Below, piece by piece: positions 1-7,043 of a stretch of DNA of 24,510 nucleotides. The stretch's first letter is position 1. Each line of letters begins with the position of its first letter. Below the pieces are notes generated by a model. It made no database searches. It had not been told where the DNA came from and was given only the letters and a program-made list of their open reading frames with translations. The translations under genes were made by a program, and so were the position numbers. This stretch comes from CAYOSU01 sp964541255 (GTDB lineage Bacteria > Bacillota > Clostridia > Christensenellales > CAMQZB01), in contig CAZIPL010000022.1 in the NCBI GenBank assembly GCA_964541255.1, positions 1 to 24,510 on the forward strand, written 5' to 3'.

Positions 1-221
1 TGCGAACATAGGGCTATACAATCAAGGCATAGCAAACGACATCGAAGCATTGGCGCTATGTCGAGAAACATAAAAAGAAAAGCCTTGAAAACTCAAGACC
101 TTTCTGACAAAAGGTCTTGAATCGCGAATGGCAAATTTTCGCTTGGTTAAAGATTAAATCTTTAATCTCAAATTCTCTTGTCGATATTATTATAGACGTA
201 TTTTTTCAAATTATTCATAAT
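1..221. other. left-edge stretch, no assignable gene
   Basis: I cannot assign a gene here. Plus frame 2 is open from base 2 to a TAA at 71-73 and would end a protein in ...EALALCRET, and an ATG on the minus strand near base 73 would run off the left edge as a Cys/Leu-rich peptide. Both are too short to judge and they exclude each other. A perfect 11-base-pair hairpin lies at 93-103/110-120 with a 6-base loop. It has no U-run on the plus side and only a loose T-rich run on the minus side, so it is not a convincing terminator. AT-rich overlapping inverted repeats sit at 147-165. Confidence 0.3.
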
Positions 222-223
222 AA

Positions 224-267
224 AATAAAAAAAAGCCGCTCTTTTTTATATTTTAAATAAGAGCGGT
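224..267 (-). terminator. Rho-independent terminator of gdhA
   Basis: The arms CCGCTCTT (236-243) and AAGAGCGG (259-266) form 8 base pairs, extended by a G-T wobble (235/267). Read on the minus strand, the stem is followed by an almost unbroken run of T (complement of 224-234). It starts about 20 bases after the gdhA stop codon, the classic position. Confidence 0.85.
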
Positions 268-285
268 TTCTGTTGCTATTTTTTA

Positions 286-1626
286 TCAAACAATTCCTTG
301 AAGATGCATGCTTTCCGCGACCTTCAAAAATCCCGTAACGTTAGCACCGAAAACGAAATCGTTGTCTTTTCCGTATTCTTTTGCTGTGTTATCGATAGAG
401 TGGAAAATATTTTCCATAATTGTTTTGAGTTTTGCGTCTACTTCGTCGAAAGACCAGAATAGTCTTTGCGAAGATTGTGCCATTTCAAGTGCGCTCGTCG
501 CAACGCCACCTGCGTTAGCCGCTTTTGCGGGAGCAAACAAAACTCCGTTTTCTTGGAAAGTTGAAATTGCCTGTAAAGTAGAGGGCATATTTGCGCCTTC
601 GCCGACTGCGATAACTCCGTTTGCGATCAAAGCTTTTGCGCCCGTTTCGTCAAGCTCGTTTTGCGTTGCGCAAGGAAAAGCGACGTCGCATTTTACGTTC
701 CAGATGTTCTTGCTGCCTTTCGTGAACGTTGCGTTGCCTTTTCTTTTTGCATATTCGGAAATTCTTGCTCTTTCGACTTCTTTAATTTGCTTAATAAGGC
801 TCAAATCGATTCCGTTTTCGTCGTAAACATATCCGGAAGAATCTGACATGGCAACTACCTTTGCACCGAGTTCCTGGGCTTTTTGGCAAGCATAAATAGC
901 TACGTTGCCGCTTCCAGATATAACTACGGTTTTATTATTTAGCGTTGTGTTTGCTTTTGTTTTAAGCATCTCTGAAACGAGATATATAAGCCCAAATCCC
1001 GTCGCTTCTTTTCTGGCAAGCGATCCGCCGTAGCAAATACTTCTTCCCGTCAAAACGGCTGTGTGTTCGTTTTTTAAACGCTTATATTGACCGAAGAGGT
1101 ATCCGATCTCTCTTGCGCCGACTCCGATATCACCCGCAGGTACGTCTGTATCTTGTCCGACATGGCGATATAACTCCGTCATAAAGCTTTGGCAAAAACG
1201 CATAACTTCGGCGTCTGATTTTCCTTTCGGATCGAAATCGCTTCCGCCTTTTCCGCCGCCTATAGGAAGACCTGTAAGGGAGTTTTTGAGAATCTGTTCG
1301 AGCCCTAAGAATTTAAGTATCGAAAGATTTACCGACGGGTGAAAGCGCAAGCCGCCTTTGTATGGTCCGATAGCCGAGTTAAACTGAACTCTGTAACCTT
1401 TGTTAACCTTAACGTTGCCGTTGTCGTCAACCCAAGGAACTCTGAACATAATGATTCTTTCAGGTTCAATAAATCTTTCGAGAAGTCCTTCTTTCTCATA
1501 TTCGGGGTGCTTGTCGAAGACAACTTCCAATGAAGAAAGGATTTCCGTTGCCGCCTGATGAAACTCCGGTTCGTTAGGGTTTTTTTGCTTTAATTCTTCA
1601 AGAACGCGTTGTACATAATGTGACAT
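286..1626 (-). CDS. gdhA: glutamate dehydrogenase, hexameric, probably NADP-dependent
   Basis: Catalyses reversible reductive amination of 2-oxoglutarate with ammonia to glutamate in the cytosol, linking carbon and nitrogen metabolism. At 446 aa it matches the usual length of the GdhA class (about 447). The N-terminal dimerisation/catalytic domain (about 55-190) carries GGGKGG with the substrate Lys126, and PAGDIGVG with the catalytic Asp166. The C-terminal Rossmann domain has GSGNVA at 238-243, and GEGANMPST follows later. The ATG is preceded by AAGGA about 8 bases upstream. The gene is single, with its own promoter (1659-1687) and terminator (224-267), divergent from ruvC. NADP preference is inferred from the class, since the sequence alone does not exclude NAD use. 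Confidence 0.96.
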   Translation of the reverse strand: MSHYVQRVLEELKQKNPNEPEFHQAATEILSSLEVVFDKHPEYEKEGLLERFIEPERIIMFRVPWVDDNGNVKVNKGYRVQFNSAIGPYKGGLRFHPSVNLSILKFLGLEQILKNSLTGLPIGGGKGGSDFDPKGKSDAEVMRFCQSFMTELYRHVGQDTDVPAGDIGVGAREIGYLFGQYKRLKNEHTAVLTGRSICYGGSLARKEATGFGLIYLVSEMLKTKANTTLNNKTVVISGSGNVAIYACQKAQELGAKVVAMSDSSGYVYDENGIDLSLIKQIKEVERARISEYAKRKGNATFTKGSKNIWNVKCDVAFPCATQNELDETGAKALIANGVIAVGEGANMPSTLQAISTFQENGVLFAPAKAANAGGVATSALEMAQSSQRLFWSFDEVDAKLKTIMENIFHSIDNTAKEYGKDNDFVFGANVTGFLKVAESMHLQGIV

Positions 1627-1658
1627 ATGCTTGTCCTTCTTATATAAAAATATTCTCT

Positions 1659-1687
1659 ACTATAGCACACTAAAGTGAAATATGCAA
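1659..1687 (-). promoter_or_regulatory. gdhA promoter
   Basis: Minus-strand -35 TTGCAT (complement of 1682-1687), a 17-base spacer and -10 TATAGT (complement of 1659-1664) fit a housekeeping sigma promoter. It lies about 33 bases before the gdhA ATG. Its -35 is back to back with the ruvC promoter, with 18 bases between the two -35 boxes. Confidence 0.75.
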
Positions 1688-1705
1688 ATATTTTTCCGAA
1701 AAAAT

Positions 1706-1734
1706 TTGACAATAATTTTCAAATGCAATATGAT
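1706..1734 (+). promoter_or_regulatory. ruvCAB-queA-tgt promoter
   Basis: TTGACA (1706-1711), exactly 17 bases, then TATGAT (1729-1734) gives a near-consensus promoter. Transcription should begin near 1741, directly before the AAGGAG ribosome-binding site at 1744-1749, so the leader would be only about 16 bases. The promoter lies inside the reading frame that extends upstream of ruvC, which excludes the longer start. Confidence 0.8.
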
Positions 1735-1756
1735 ATATAAAGCAAGGAGAATTGTC

Positions 1757-2254
1757 GTGCGAATTTTAGGAATTGACCCGGGGTATGCGACCATCGGATT
1801 TGGCATACTTGATTTTGATAAGAGTAAAAATAAGATTGTCGTTGTCGATTACGGCGTTATCGAAACGCCAAAAAACGAGGGCTTTCCTCAACGTCTTGTT
1901 ATGATCGAGGAGGGTATTCACGCGTTACTTGATAAATACGCGCCCGACGAGGTTTCGATAGAAGAATTGTTCTTTGCAAAAAACGTTACTACGGGTATCA
2001 ACGTTGCCCACGCAAGAGGAGTTATTCTTGCTACCGTCGTAAAAAGAATCGGCAATATCTTTGAATATACGCCTCTTCAGATTAAGCAGGCGTTGACCGG
2101 CTACGGCAGAGCGGACAAGCATCAGATTCAGTCTATGGTAAAGACGTTGTTGGGGCTTAAAAGCATTCCGCGTCCCGACGATGCTGCCGACGCGCTTGCT
2201 GTAGCGTTAACTCATATTCAATCGAGAAGTTTCAAGGATTCTTTCAGAATTTAA
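1757..2254 (+). CDS. ruvC: Holliday junction endonuclease RuvC
   Basis: Cuts Holliday junctions symmetrically after RuvAB branch migration, acting as a Mg-dependent dimer with an RNase H-like fold. The start chosen is GTG at 1757: it gives the family N-terminus MRILGIDPG, sits 7 bases after AAGGAG, and falls downstream of the promoter. The open frame extends to an ATG at 1682, but that would translate the promoter. The product is 165 aa, normal for RuvC. The catalytic acidic residues are visible: Asp7 (GIDPG), Glu69 (SIEELFFAKN), and Asp142/Asp145 (DDAADALA). It is the first gene of the run; ruvA follows after 15 bases. Confidence 0.96.
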   Translation: MRILGIDPGYATIGFGILDFDKSKNKIVVVDYGVIETPKNEGFPQRLVMIEEGIHALLDKYAPDEVSIEELFFAKNVTTGINVAHARGVILATVVKRIGNIFEYTPLQIKQALTGYGRADKHQIQSMVKTLLGLKSIPRPDDAADALAVALTHIQSRSFKDSFRI

Positions 2255-2269
2255 TTATAGGTTTTTGAT

Positions 2270-2866
2270 ATGTTTGATTATTTAAGCGGAAAAATCACGG
2301 ATAAATCCGAATCGACGGTAACTGTCGACGTAAACGGAATAGGCTTCGAGCTTTTTGTTACTTCAAGCGCCTATGACCGTTTTGCGATTAGCGACGAAGT
2401 AAAAGTATATACTTTTATGAGTGTAAAAGAAGACGGAGTAACCCTTTTCGGCTTTTCGTCGAAAGAAGAAAAACGCCTTTTCAATAAGCTCATCACCGTT
2501 TCCGGGGTCGGTCCAAAGTCTGCGATTGCGATACTTTCCGGCGATTCTCTTGAAAAGATACTTTTTTATATCGCGACCGGCGATTCCAAAACTCTTTCGA
2601 AGATTAAAGGTCTTGGAAAGAAAACTGCGGAAAAGATTATTATCGAGCTTCGCGATAAGGTCGGTTCGACTGAAGCTATCGGCGATATCGATTTGAGCGG
2701 TAATTCTGTTTTGCAAGCTAGTGACGAGCTTAGCGAGGCGATAACGGGGCTTATGAGTCTTGGGTTTACTAAGCAAGAAGCCGAACAAGGCGTTAAAGCC
2801 GCAATAAACGACGGAGCTACTGGCTTAGACAAGATTATAAGCGTTGCAATCAAAAAAATGCTTTAA
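2270..2866 (+). CDS. ruvA: Holliday junction branch migration subunit RuvA
   Basis: Binds the four-way junction as a tetramer and loads the RuvB motors. It is 198 aa, the usual length. The N-terminal OB-fold domain (about 1-62) is followed by two helix-hairpin-helix motifs, GVGPKSAIAIL near 79-89 and GLGKKTAEKI near 114-123. A linker leads to the small C-terminal domain III (about 150-198) that contacts RuvB. The ATG has only a weak AGG upstream. It lies 15 bases after ruvC and 8 bases before ruvB, so co-transcription is likely. Confidence 0.97.
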   Translation: MFDYLSGKITDKSESTVTVDVNGIGFELFVTSSAYDRFAISDEVKVYTFMSVKEDGVTLFGFSSKEEKRLFNKLITVSGVGPKSAIAILSGDSLEKILFYIATGDSKTLSKIKGLGKKTAEKIIIELRDKVGSTEAIGDIDLSGNSVLQASDELSEAITGLMSLGFTKQEAEQGVKAAINDGATGLDKIISVAIKKML

Positions 2867-2874
2867 GGTGAATT

Positions 2875-3924
2875 ATGGACGACAGATTGATCACAAGCAC
2901 AAAAACAGATCTCGATAACGATATAGACTTTTCGTTAAGACCGAAAAATCTCGACGAATTTATCGGACAAAGTAAAATCAAAGAGAACTTAAAGATATAT
3001 ATCGAATCTGCAAAAAAGCGCGGCGCAAGTCTTGACCATGTTCTTTTGTACGGCCCTCCGGGTTTAGGAAAAACTACGCTTGCCAATATCATAGCGAACG
3101 AGCTTGAAGTTAATTTCAAAATAACGAGCGGTCCCGCGATTGAAAGAGCGGGGGATTTAGCTGCGATTTTGACTAATTTAGCGGACGACGACGTTCTTTT
3201 TATTGACGAAATTCATAGATTGAATAGATCCGTAGAAGAAGTTCTTTATCCTGCAATGGAAGATTTTGCGCTCGATCTTGTTTTGGGGAAAGGCCCGTCA
3301 GCTAAAAACGTAAGAATCGACCTTCCTTCGTTTACTCTTATCGGCGCAACGACAAAAGCTGGTATGCTTACGGGACCTCTTCGCGACAGATTTGGAATAA
3401 TTCTTAGGTTTGAAGTTTATACTTACGAAGAGCTTGCCGAAATTATAAGACGTTCCGCTATAAAGCTTAATGTTGGAATAGAGCATGAAGCTTCTTTAGA
3501 AATTGCACGTCGCTCGCGAGGAACACCGAGAATAGCTAACAGACTTTTGAAAAGAGTCAGAGATTTTTCGATAGTAAAAGGTGAGGGAATAATAACAAAA
3601 GAAATCGCCGACGAAGCTTTGACGAAAATGGAGATAGATCCTTTGGGACTCGATTCTATCGATATCAAGCTAATTAAGAATATGGTCGGGCTTTTTAACG
3701 GCGGCCCTGTCGGGTTAGACACTATCGCCGCCGCCATAAACGAAGATTCGAACACAATCGAAGACGTTTACGAGCCGTACCTTATACAGCTCGGCTTTAT
3801 TTCGAGAACGCCTAAAGGAAGAATTGTTCTTAAAAACGCGTATGAGCATTTCGGCTTAAAAATGCCTAAAAACTCAAAAGTAAACGATTATTTGCCGCTT
3901 ATAGACGGTTTTGACAATGAATAA
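2875..3924 (+). CDS. ruvB: Holliday junction branch migration ATPase RuvB
   Basis: Hexameric AAA+ motor that pumps DNA through the RuvA-bound junction. It is 349 aa; RuvB is usually about 330-350. Visible motifs are the Walker A GPPGLGKT (60-67), Walker B LFIDEIH (108-114), sensor 1 LIGATT (155-160), the arginine-finger region PLRDRFG (168-174), and sensor 2 RGTPRIANRLLKR in the lid. The C-terminal winged-helix domain ends with the Arg/Lys-rich stretch KGRIVL. An AAGGTG site precedes the ATG. Its last 8 bases overlap the start of queA, which suggests translational coupling between two otherwise unrelated pathways. Confidence 0.98.
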   Translation: MDDRLITSTKTDLDNDIDFSLRPKNLDEFIGQSKIKENLKIYIESAKKRGASLDHVLLYGPPGLGKTTLANIIANELEVNFKITSGPAIERAGDLAAILTNLADDDVLFIDEIHRLNRSVEEVLYPAMEDFALDLVLGKGPSAKNVRIDLPSFTLIGATTKAGMLTGPLRDRFGIILRFEVYTYEELAEIIRRSAIKLNVGIEHEASLEIARRSRGTPRIANRLLKRVRDFSIVKGEGIITKEIADEALTKMEIDPLGLDSIDIKLIKNMVGLFNGGPVGLDTIAAAINEDSNTIEDVYEPYLIQLGFISRTPKGRIVLKNAYEHFGLKMPKNSKVNDYLPLIDGFDNE

Positions 3925-4942
3925 ATCAGATTTTTATTACGATTTACCCGAAGAGCTTATTGCTCAAACGCCTGTTGAGCCTCGTGACCATTCGAGGCTT
4001 TTGGTCTATCATTACGATAAAGATATAATCGAGCATAAGCATTTTTACGATGTAACCGATTATCTCAAAAAAGGCGACGTTCTTGTTGTAAATAACACGA
4101 AAGTTATCCCAGCGAGATTATACGGAAAGACCGTTCACGGCGGGAACGTTGAAGTGTTGCTTTTGAAGCGCATCGACTATACTCATTTTGAAACTTTAGT
4201 TAGACCGGGAAAAAAGTTCAGAAAGGATACCGAGATATATTTTTCCGACGGACTTAAAGGAATAGTCAGAGAGCACACCGATTTCGGCGGCAGAATTATG
4301 GAATTTGTCTTCGACGGTGTTTTAGAGGATATTCTCGATAGAATTGGGAATATGCCCCTTCCGCCGTATATCCACGAAAAGCTTGAGAGAAAGGAAAGGT
4401 ATAACACCGTTTATGCTGAAGTCCCCGGATCTTCCGCAGCTCCCACTGCCGGACTTCATTTTACGCCCGAGCTTTTAGCCAAAATAAAAGATATGGGCGT
4501 TGAGATATTGGAAGTAACGCTTAACGTGGGACTTGGGACGTTTAGACCCGTAAACGAAGAGAAAATCGAAGATCACCTTATGCATAGCGAATATTACACG
4601 ATTTCGCAAGATGTTGCCGATAAGGTGAATATAGCGAAATCTGAGGGCAGACGCGTTTTTGCAGTCGGTACGACCGCGGTAAGAGTTTTAGAAGCAACTT
4701 ATGCAAAGTTCGGAACATTGAAAGAATATGCGGGCGAAACGAATATATTCATTTACCCCGGCTACGAATATAAGGTTGTCGATTGCCTTATCACAAATTT
4801 CCATTTGCCTGAGAGCACGCTTATTATGCTTGTATCTGCGCTTATCGGAAGAGAAAAAACTTTAGAAATCTATAAGACCGCCGTCGAAGAAAGATATCGT
4901 TTCTTCTCGTTCGGCGATTCGTCACTTTTTATTAAAGGATAA
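3917..4942 (+). CDS. queA: tRNA preQ1(34) S-adenosylmethionine ribosyltransferase-isomerase QueA
   Basis: Transfers and isomerises the ribosyl part of S-adenosylmethionine onto preQ1 in the tRNA anticodon, giving epoxyqueuosine. The ATG at 3917 is chosen; a TTG two codons earlier is also in frame but gives a non-family N-terminus. The resulting 341 aa matches QueA. Family motifs include QTPVEPRDHSRLLV (about 17-30), VNNTKVIPARL, PTAGLHFT (176-183) and the C-terminal TNFHLPESTL. It overlaps ruvB by 8 bases and ends 2 bases before tgt, the enzyme that makes its substrate. Whether the organism completes queuosine cannot be told, as no epoxyqueuosine reductase gene is in the window. Confidence 0.97.
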   Translation: MNKSDFYYDLPEELIAQTPVEPRDHSRLLVYHYDKDIIEHKHFYDVTDYLKKGDVLVVNNTKVIPARLYGKTVHGGNVEVLLLKRIDYTHFETLVRPGKKFRKDTEIYFSDGLKGIVREHTDFGGRIMEFVFDGVLEDILDRIGNMPLPPYIHEKLERKERYNTVYAEVPGSSAAPTAGLHFTPELLAKIKDMGVEILEVTLNVGLGTFRPVNEEKIEDHLMHSEYYTISQDVADKVNIAKSEGRRVFAVGTTAVRVLEATYAKFGTLKEYAGETNIFIYPGYEYKVVDCLITNFHLPESTLIMLVSALIGREKTLEIYKTAVEERYRFFSFGDSSLFIKG

Positions 4943-4944
4943 TT

Positions 4945-6075
4945 ATGTCATATCAAGATCATTTTCAATTTATTTTAGAGCACACCGACGCAAAAACTGG
5001 TGCGAGAGCGGGAAGATTCATAACTCCGCACGGAGAGATAAAGACTCCTGTTTTTATGCCGGTCGGCACGCAAGGGTCTGTCAAAGGCGTTCTTCCGAAA
5101 GATATCGAAGAAGAAGTCAAAGCGCAGATTATTCTTGCAAATACCTATCATTTATATCTTAAACCTGGCGACGAGATCGTCAAAGAGGCTGGCGGATTGC
5201 ATGAATTTATGCAATGGAAAAAGCCCATTTTGACCGATAGCGGCGGATTTCAGGTTTTTTCACTTTCCGATTTAAGAAAAATAACGGAAGAGGGTGTTAC
5301 TTTCCAGTCTCATCACGACGGAAGTAAGCATTTGTTTACTCCCGAAAGAGTAATGAAGATAGAGGAAAACTTGGGTGCGGATATTATTATGGCGTTTGAC
5401 GAGTGTTCTGCTTACGGCGCATCGAGAAAAGAAGCCGAAAGAGCGATGGGAAGAACGTTAAGATGGCTTGACAGATGTAATAACGCACACACCTTGGAAG
5501 ACAGAATGCTTTTCCCGATTATTCAAGGAAACTTATATAAAGATCTTCGTGATATATCGTTGAAAGAAACCGTTCCTTACGCAAAGTGCGGCATCGCAAT
5601 CGGCGGACTTTCGGTAGGCGAGCCTAAAGACATAATGTGCGAAATTTTAGAGCATATTCAACCAAAGCTTCCGGAAAATATGCCGAGATACGTTATGGGA
5701 GTAGGAACGCCCGATTATCTCGTTCAGTGCGTCAAACACGGAATAGATATGTGTGACTGCGTACTTCCGACAAGACTTGCAAGAAACGGAACTGCGATTA
5801 CCTCGCAAGGCAAAGTCGTAATCAGAAACAGCTTGTATAAAGAAGATTTCACGCCGCTTGATCCGAATTGCGATTGTTATTGCTGCAGAAACTTTTCTAA
5901 AGCGTATTTGAGACACCTTATCAACGTCAACGAAATTGTCGGCGGAACACTTGTGTCCATTCATAATATGCGCTTCCTTTGCAAACTCATGGAAGATATG
6001 CGAGAAGCTATTTTTGCAGATTCTTTGCTTGAGTTTATTGCCGAATTCGAAGCGAAATACGGAGAAAAAATGTGA
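4945..6075 (+). CDS. tgt: queuine/preQ1 tRNA-guanine transglycosylase Tgt
   Basis: Swaps guanine 34 of the GUN anticodons for preQ1. It is a 376 aa TIM-barrel enzyme of normal length. Asp98 (TDSGGFQVF) and the nucleophile Asp271 (MCDCVLPTRLARNG) are present. The structural zinc site is complete: Cys309, Cys311 and Cys314 (CDCYCC) with His340. GGLSVGEP and MGVGTPDYL are family signatures. AAAGGA lies just upstream of the ATG, only 2 bases after queA. The TGA stop codon is immediately followed by, and its A sits next to, a set of alternative hairpins (6074-6108). Confidence 0.98.
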   Translation: MSYQDHFQFILEHTDAKTGARAGRFITPHGEIKTPVFMPVGTQGSVKGVLPKDIEEEVKAQIILANTYHLYLKPGDEIVKEAGGLHEFMQWKKPILTDSGGFQVFSLSDLRKITEEGVTFQSHHDGSKHLFTPERVMKIEENLGADIIMAFDECSAYGASRKEAERAMGRTLRWLDRCNNAHTLEDRMLFPIIQGNLYKDLRDISLKETVPYAKCGIAIGGLSVGEPKDIMCEILEHIQPKLPENMPRYVMGVGTPDYLVQCVKHGIDMCDCVLPTRLARNGTAITSQGKVVIRNSLYKEDFTPLDPNCDCYCCRNFSKAYLRHLINVNEIVGGTLVSIHNMRFLCKLMEDMREAIFADSLLEFIAEFEAKYGEKM

Positions 6076-6108
6076 AAAACGTCGTTTTTCGTAAAAAGCC
6101 GAAAAACG
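6074..6108 (+). promoter_or_regulatory. switchable three-arm hairpin at the tgt stop codon
   Basis: Three related arms lie in a row: GAAAAAC (6074-6080), CGTTTTTCG (6083-6091) and CGAAAAACG (6100-6108). The central arm can pair with either flank: a 7-base-pair hairpin with a 3-base loop on the left, or a perfect 9-base-pair hairpin with an 8-base loop on the right. The two folds exclude each other. The left hairpin begins in the tgt TGA codon, so a terminating ribosome would cover it. A weak terminator for the ruvC-tgt transcript is possible, but there is no long U-run after the right arm. Confidence 0.45.
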
Positions 6109-6109
6109 C

Positions 6110-6138
6110 TTGCAAAAATCTAAACGTTTTATTATAAT
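6110..6138 (+). promoter_or_regulatory. yajC promoter
   Basis: TTGCAA (6110-6115), a 17-base spacer and a perfect TATAAT (6133-6138) lie just after the tgt hairpins. Transcription would start near 6145, giving a leader of roughly 78 bases. This makes yajC at least partly independent of the upstream genes. Confidence 0.78.
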
Positions 6139-6158
6139 CAACTGGTAATTATTTCGGG

Positions 6159-6177
6159 ATTGTCTCTAAAAGGCAAT
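6159..6177 (+). promoter_or_regulatory. hairpin in the yajC leader
   Basis: ATTGTCT (6159-6165) pairs with AGGCAAT (6171-6177), seven pairs including one G-U wobble, closing a 5-base loop. An outer CTGGT/ACCAG pair (6142-6146/6179-6183) could extend it, but begins at or before the predicted transcript start. No known riboswitch is recognised. Confidence 0.35.
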
Positions 6178-6222
6178 AACCAGAAGTTAAGTATTTATCG
6201 ATAATATTGAAGGAGAAATAAT

Positions 6223-6654
6223 ATGTTAAACAATTTATTATTCGCATTGTTGTCGTCTTCCGGATCAACCGATGCGACTGAGAGCGGAAACGGCTGGACT
6301 TCCTATATATTCCTCGGAATTTTGGTTGTATTCTTCGTCGGAATGATGATCTTCTCTTCGAGAAGCCAAAAGAAACGCCAGAAAAAAGTTCAGGACATGA
6401 TCGACGCTCTTAAGGTCGGCGACAAAGTAAAGACAATCGGCGGATTCATCGGAACTATCGTAGAAGTTTGCGAAGACAACGCTTTCGTAATCGAAACTGG
6501 TTCCAATACCAAAAAGTCTTATATGAAGATCGACAAGTCTGCAATATATGCTTCGTCCGACACTGCTTCCGCTAAAGCAGAAGATACGACAAAACCTGTT
6601 GACAAACAAGTTTATGACGAAGTCGTTACAGAAGAAGACAACGAGAATAACTAA
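6223..6654 (+). CDS. yajC: preprotein translocase accessory subunit YajC
   Basis: Small membrane protein that associates with SecDF and the SecYEG translocon. It is 143 aa. A short Ser/Asn-rich N-terminal segment leads to one membrane helix (about 27-46, IFLGILVVFFVGMMIF). Then comes a basic QKKRQKKVQDM stretch and the family core LKVGDKVKTIGGFIGTIVEV. The C-terminus is an acidic tail rich in Asp and Glu. A strong AGGAG site lies 7 bases before the ATG. It is bounded by its own promoter and terminator. Notably secDF, the usual partner genes, do not follow. Confidence 0.95.
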   Translation: MLNNLLFALLSSSGSTDATESGNGWTSYIFLGILVVFFVGMMIFSSRSQKKRQKKVQDMIDALKVGDKVKTIGGFIGTIVEVCEDNAFVIETGSNTKKSYMKIDKSAIYASSDTASAKAEDTTKPVDKQVYDEVVTEEDNENN

Positions 6655-6669
6655 TTTTTGATAGAAATC

Positions 6670-6694
6670 AAGCCGCTTTATGCGGCTTTTTCTT
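6670..6694 (+). terminator. Rho-independent terminator of yajC
   Basis: AAGCCGC (6670-6676) and GCGGCTT (6682-6688) form a perfect GC-rich stem with a 5-base loop, followed by a T-rich run (TTTTCTTTT). It lies 15 bases after the yajC stop. Confidence 0.92.
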
Positions 6695-6983
6695 TTCTCC
6701 TTATCTATTGCAATTTTGCTTGTCGTTAGAGAGAAAAAACTTAGGTACTTTAAAGTTCTTCTTTCTGCGCTTTTATTTTGTTTTTCATATCTGATTCTAT
6801 GATTTATTGTTAAAGGTACATTTGAATTGAATCTATATGTAATATCAGAAAGATTTCTCTTTGCGTTTTCGGATTTTTGTTCGGAACGCTGAGGGTGAAT
6901 ATTTTAAAATGAAGAAAAAGATTTAACATATTTATCCGTATTGTCATTATTTGACTAAGCTACGATATTTTTTATAAATATAT
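6695..6983. other. long intergenic stretch between yajC and recJ
   Basis: I see no gene with a credible start and ribosome-binding site. The one odd feature is a minus-strand frame free of stops from 6903 down through 6661 and on into the yajC shadow, with no ATG, GTG or TTG in its first 81 codons. It reads as ...DITYRFNSNVPL... and could be a gene relic, a repeated element or chance. In related genomes this is where scfA, scfB, secD and secF would be expected; no cysteine-rich SCIFF-like peptide is encoded on either strand that I can find. Confidence 0.5.
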
Positions 6984-7011
6984 TTGGAAAATTCATAGGT
7001 TTTATGATAAT
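6984..7011 (+). promoter_or_regulatory. recJ-rel-hemZ promoter
   Basis: TTGGAA (6984-6989), 16 bases, then GATAAT (7006-7011), about 32 bases before the recJ ATG. The -10 region is embedded in an AT-rich run, so the exact hexamer is uncertain. Confidence 0.5.
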
Positions 7012-7043
7012 ATATATTCGAATAAAAAAGAAGACGGATATAT

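Noticed and set aside
1..73. Left-edge frames as ends of real genes (plus frame 2, or a minus ATG running off the edge)
   Set aside because: Too short to show any family signal, and the two readings exclude each other.
1682..1756. 25-residue N-terminal extension of ruvC
   Set aside because: It would translate the promoter; GTG at 1757 has the proper ribosome-binding site and family N-terminus.
3911..3916. TTG start for queA two codons upstream
   Set aside because: The ATG at 3917 gives the usual QueA start; the TTG has no better spacing.
6265..6609. 114 aa antisense frame opposite yajC
   Set aside because: It mirrors yajC and begins at a TTG without a ribosome-binding site; only its upstream intergenic continuation is kept as an observation.
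6695..7043. A SCIFF-like ribosomally made peptide in the yajC-recJ gap
   Set aside because: No short frame with clustered cysteines and a ribosome-binding site was found on either strand.
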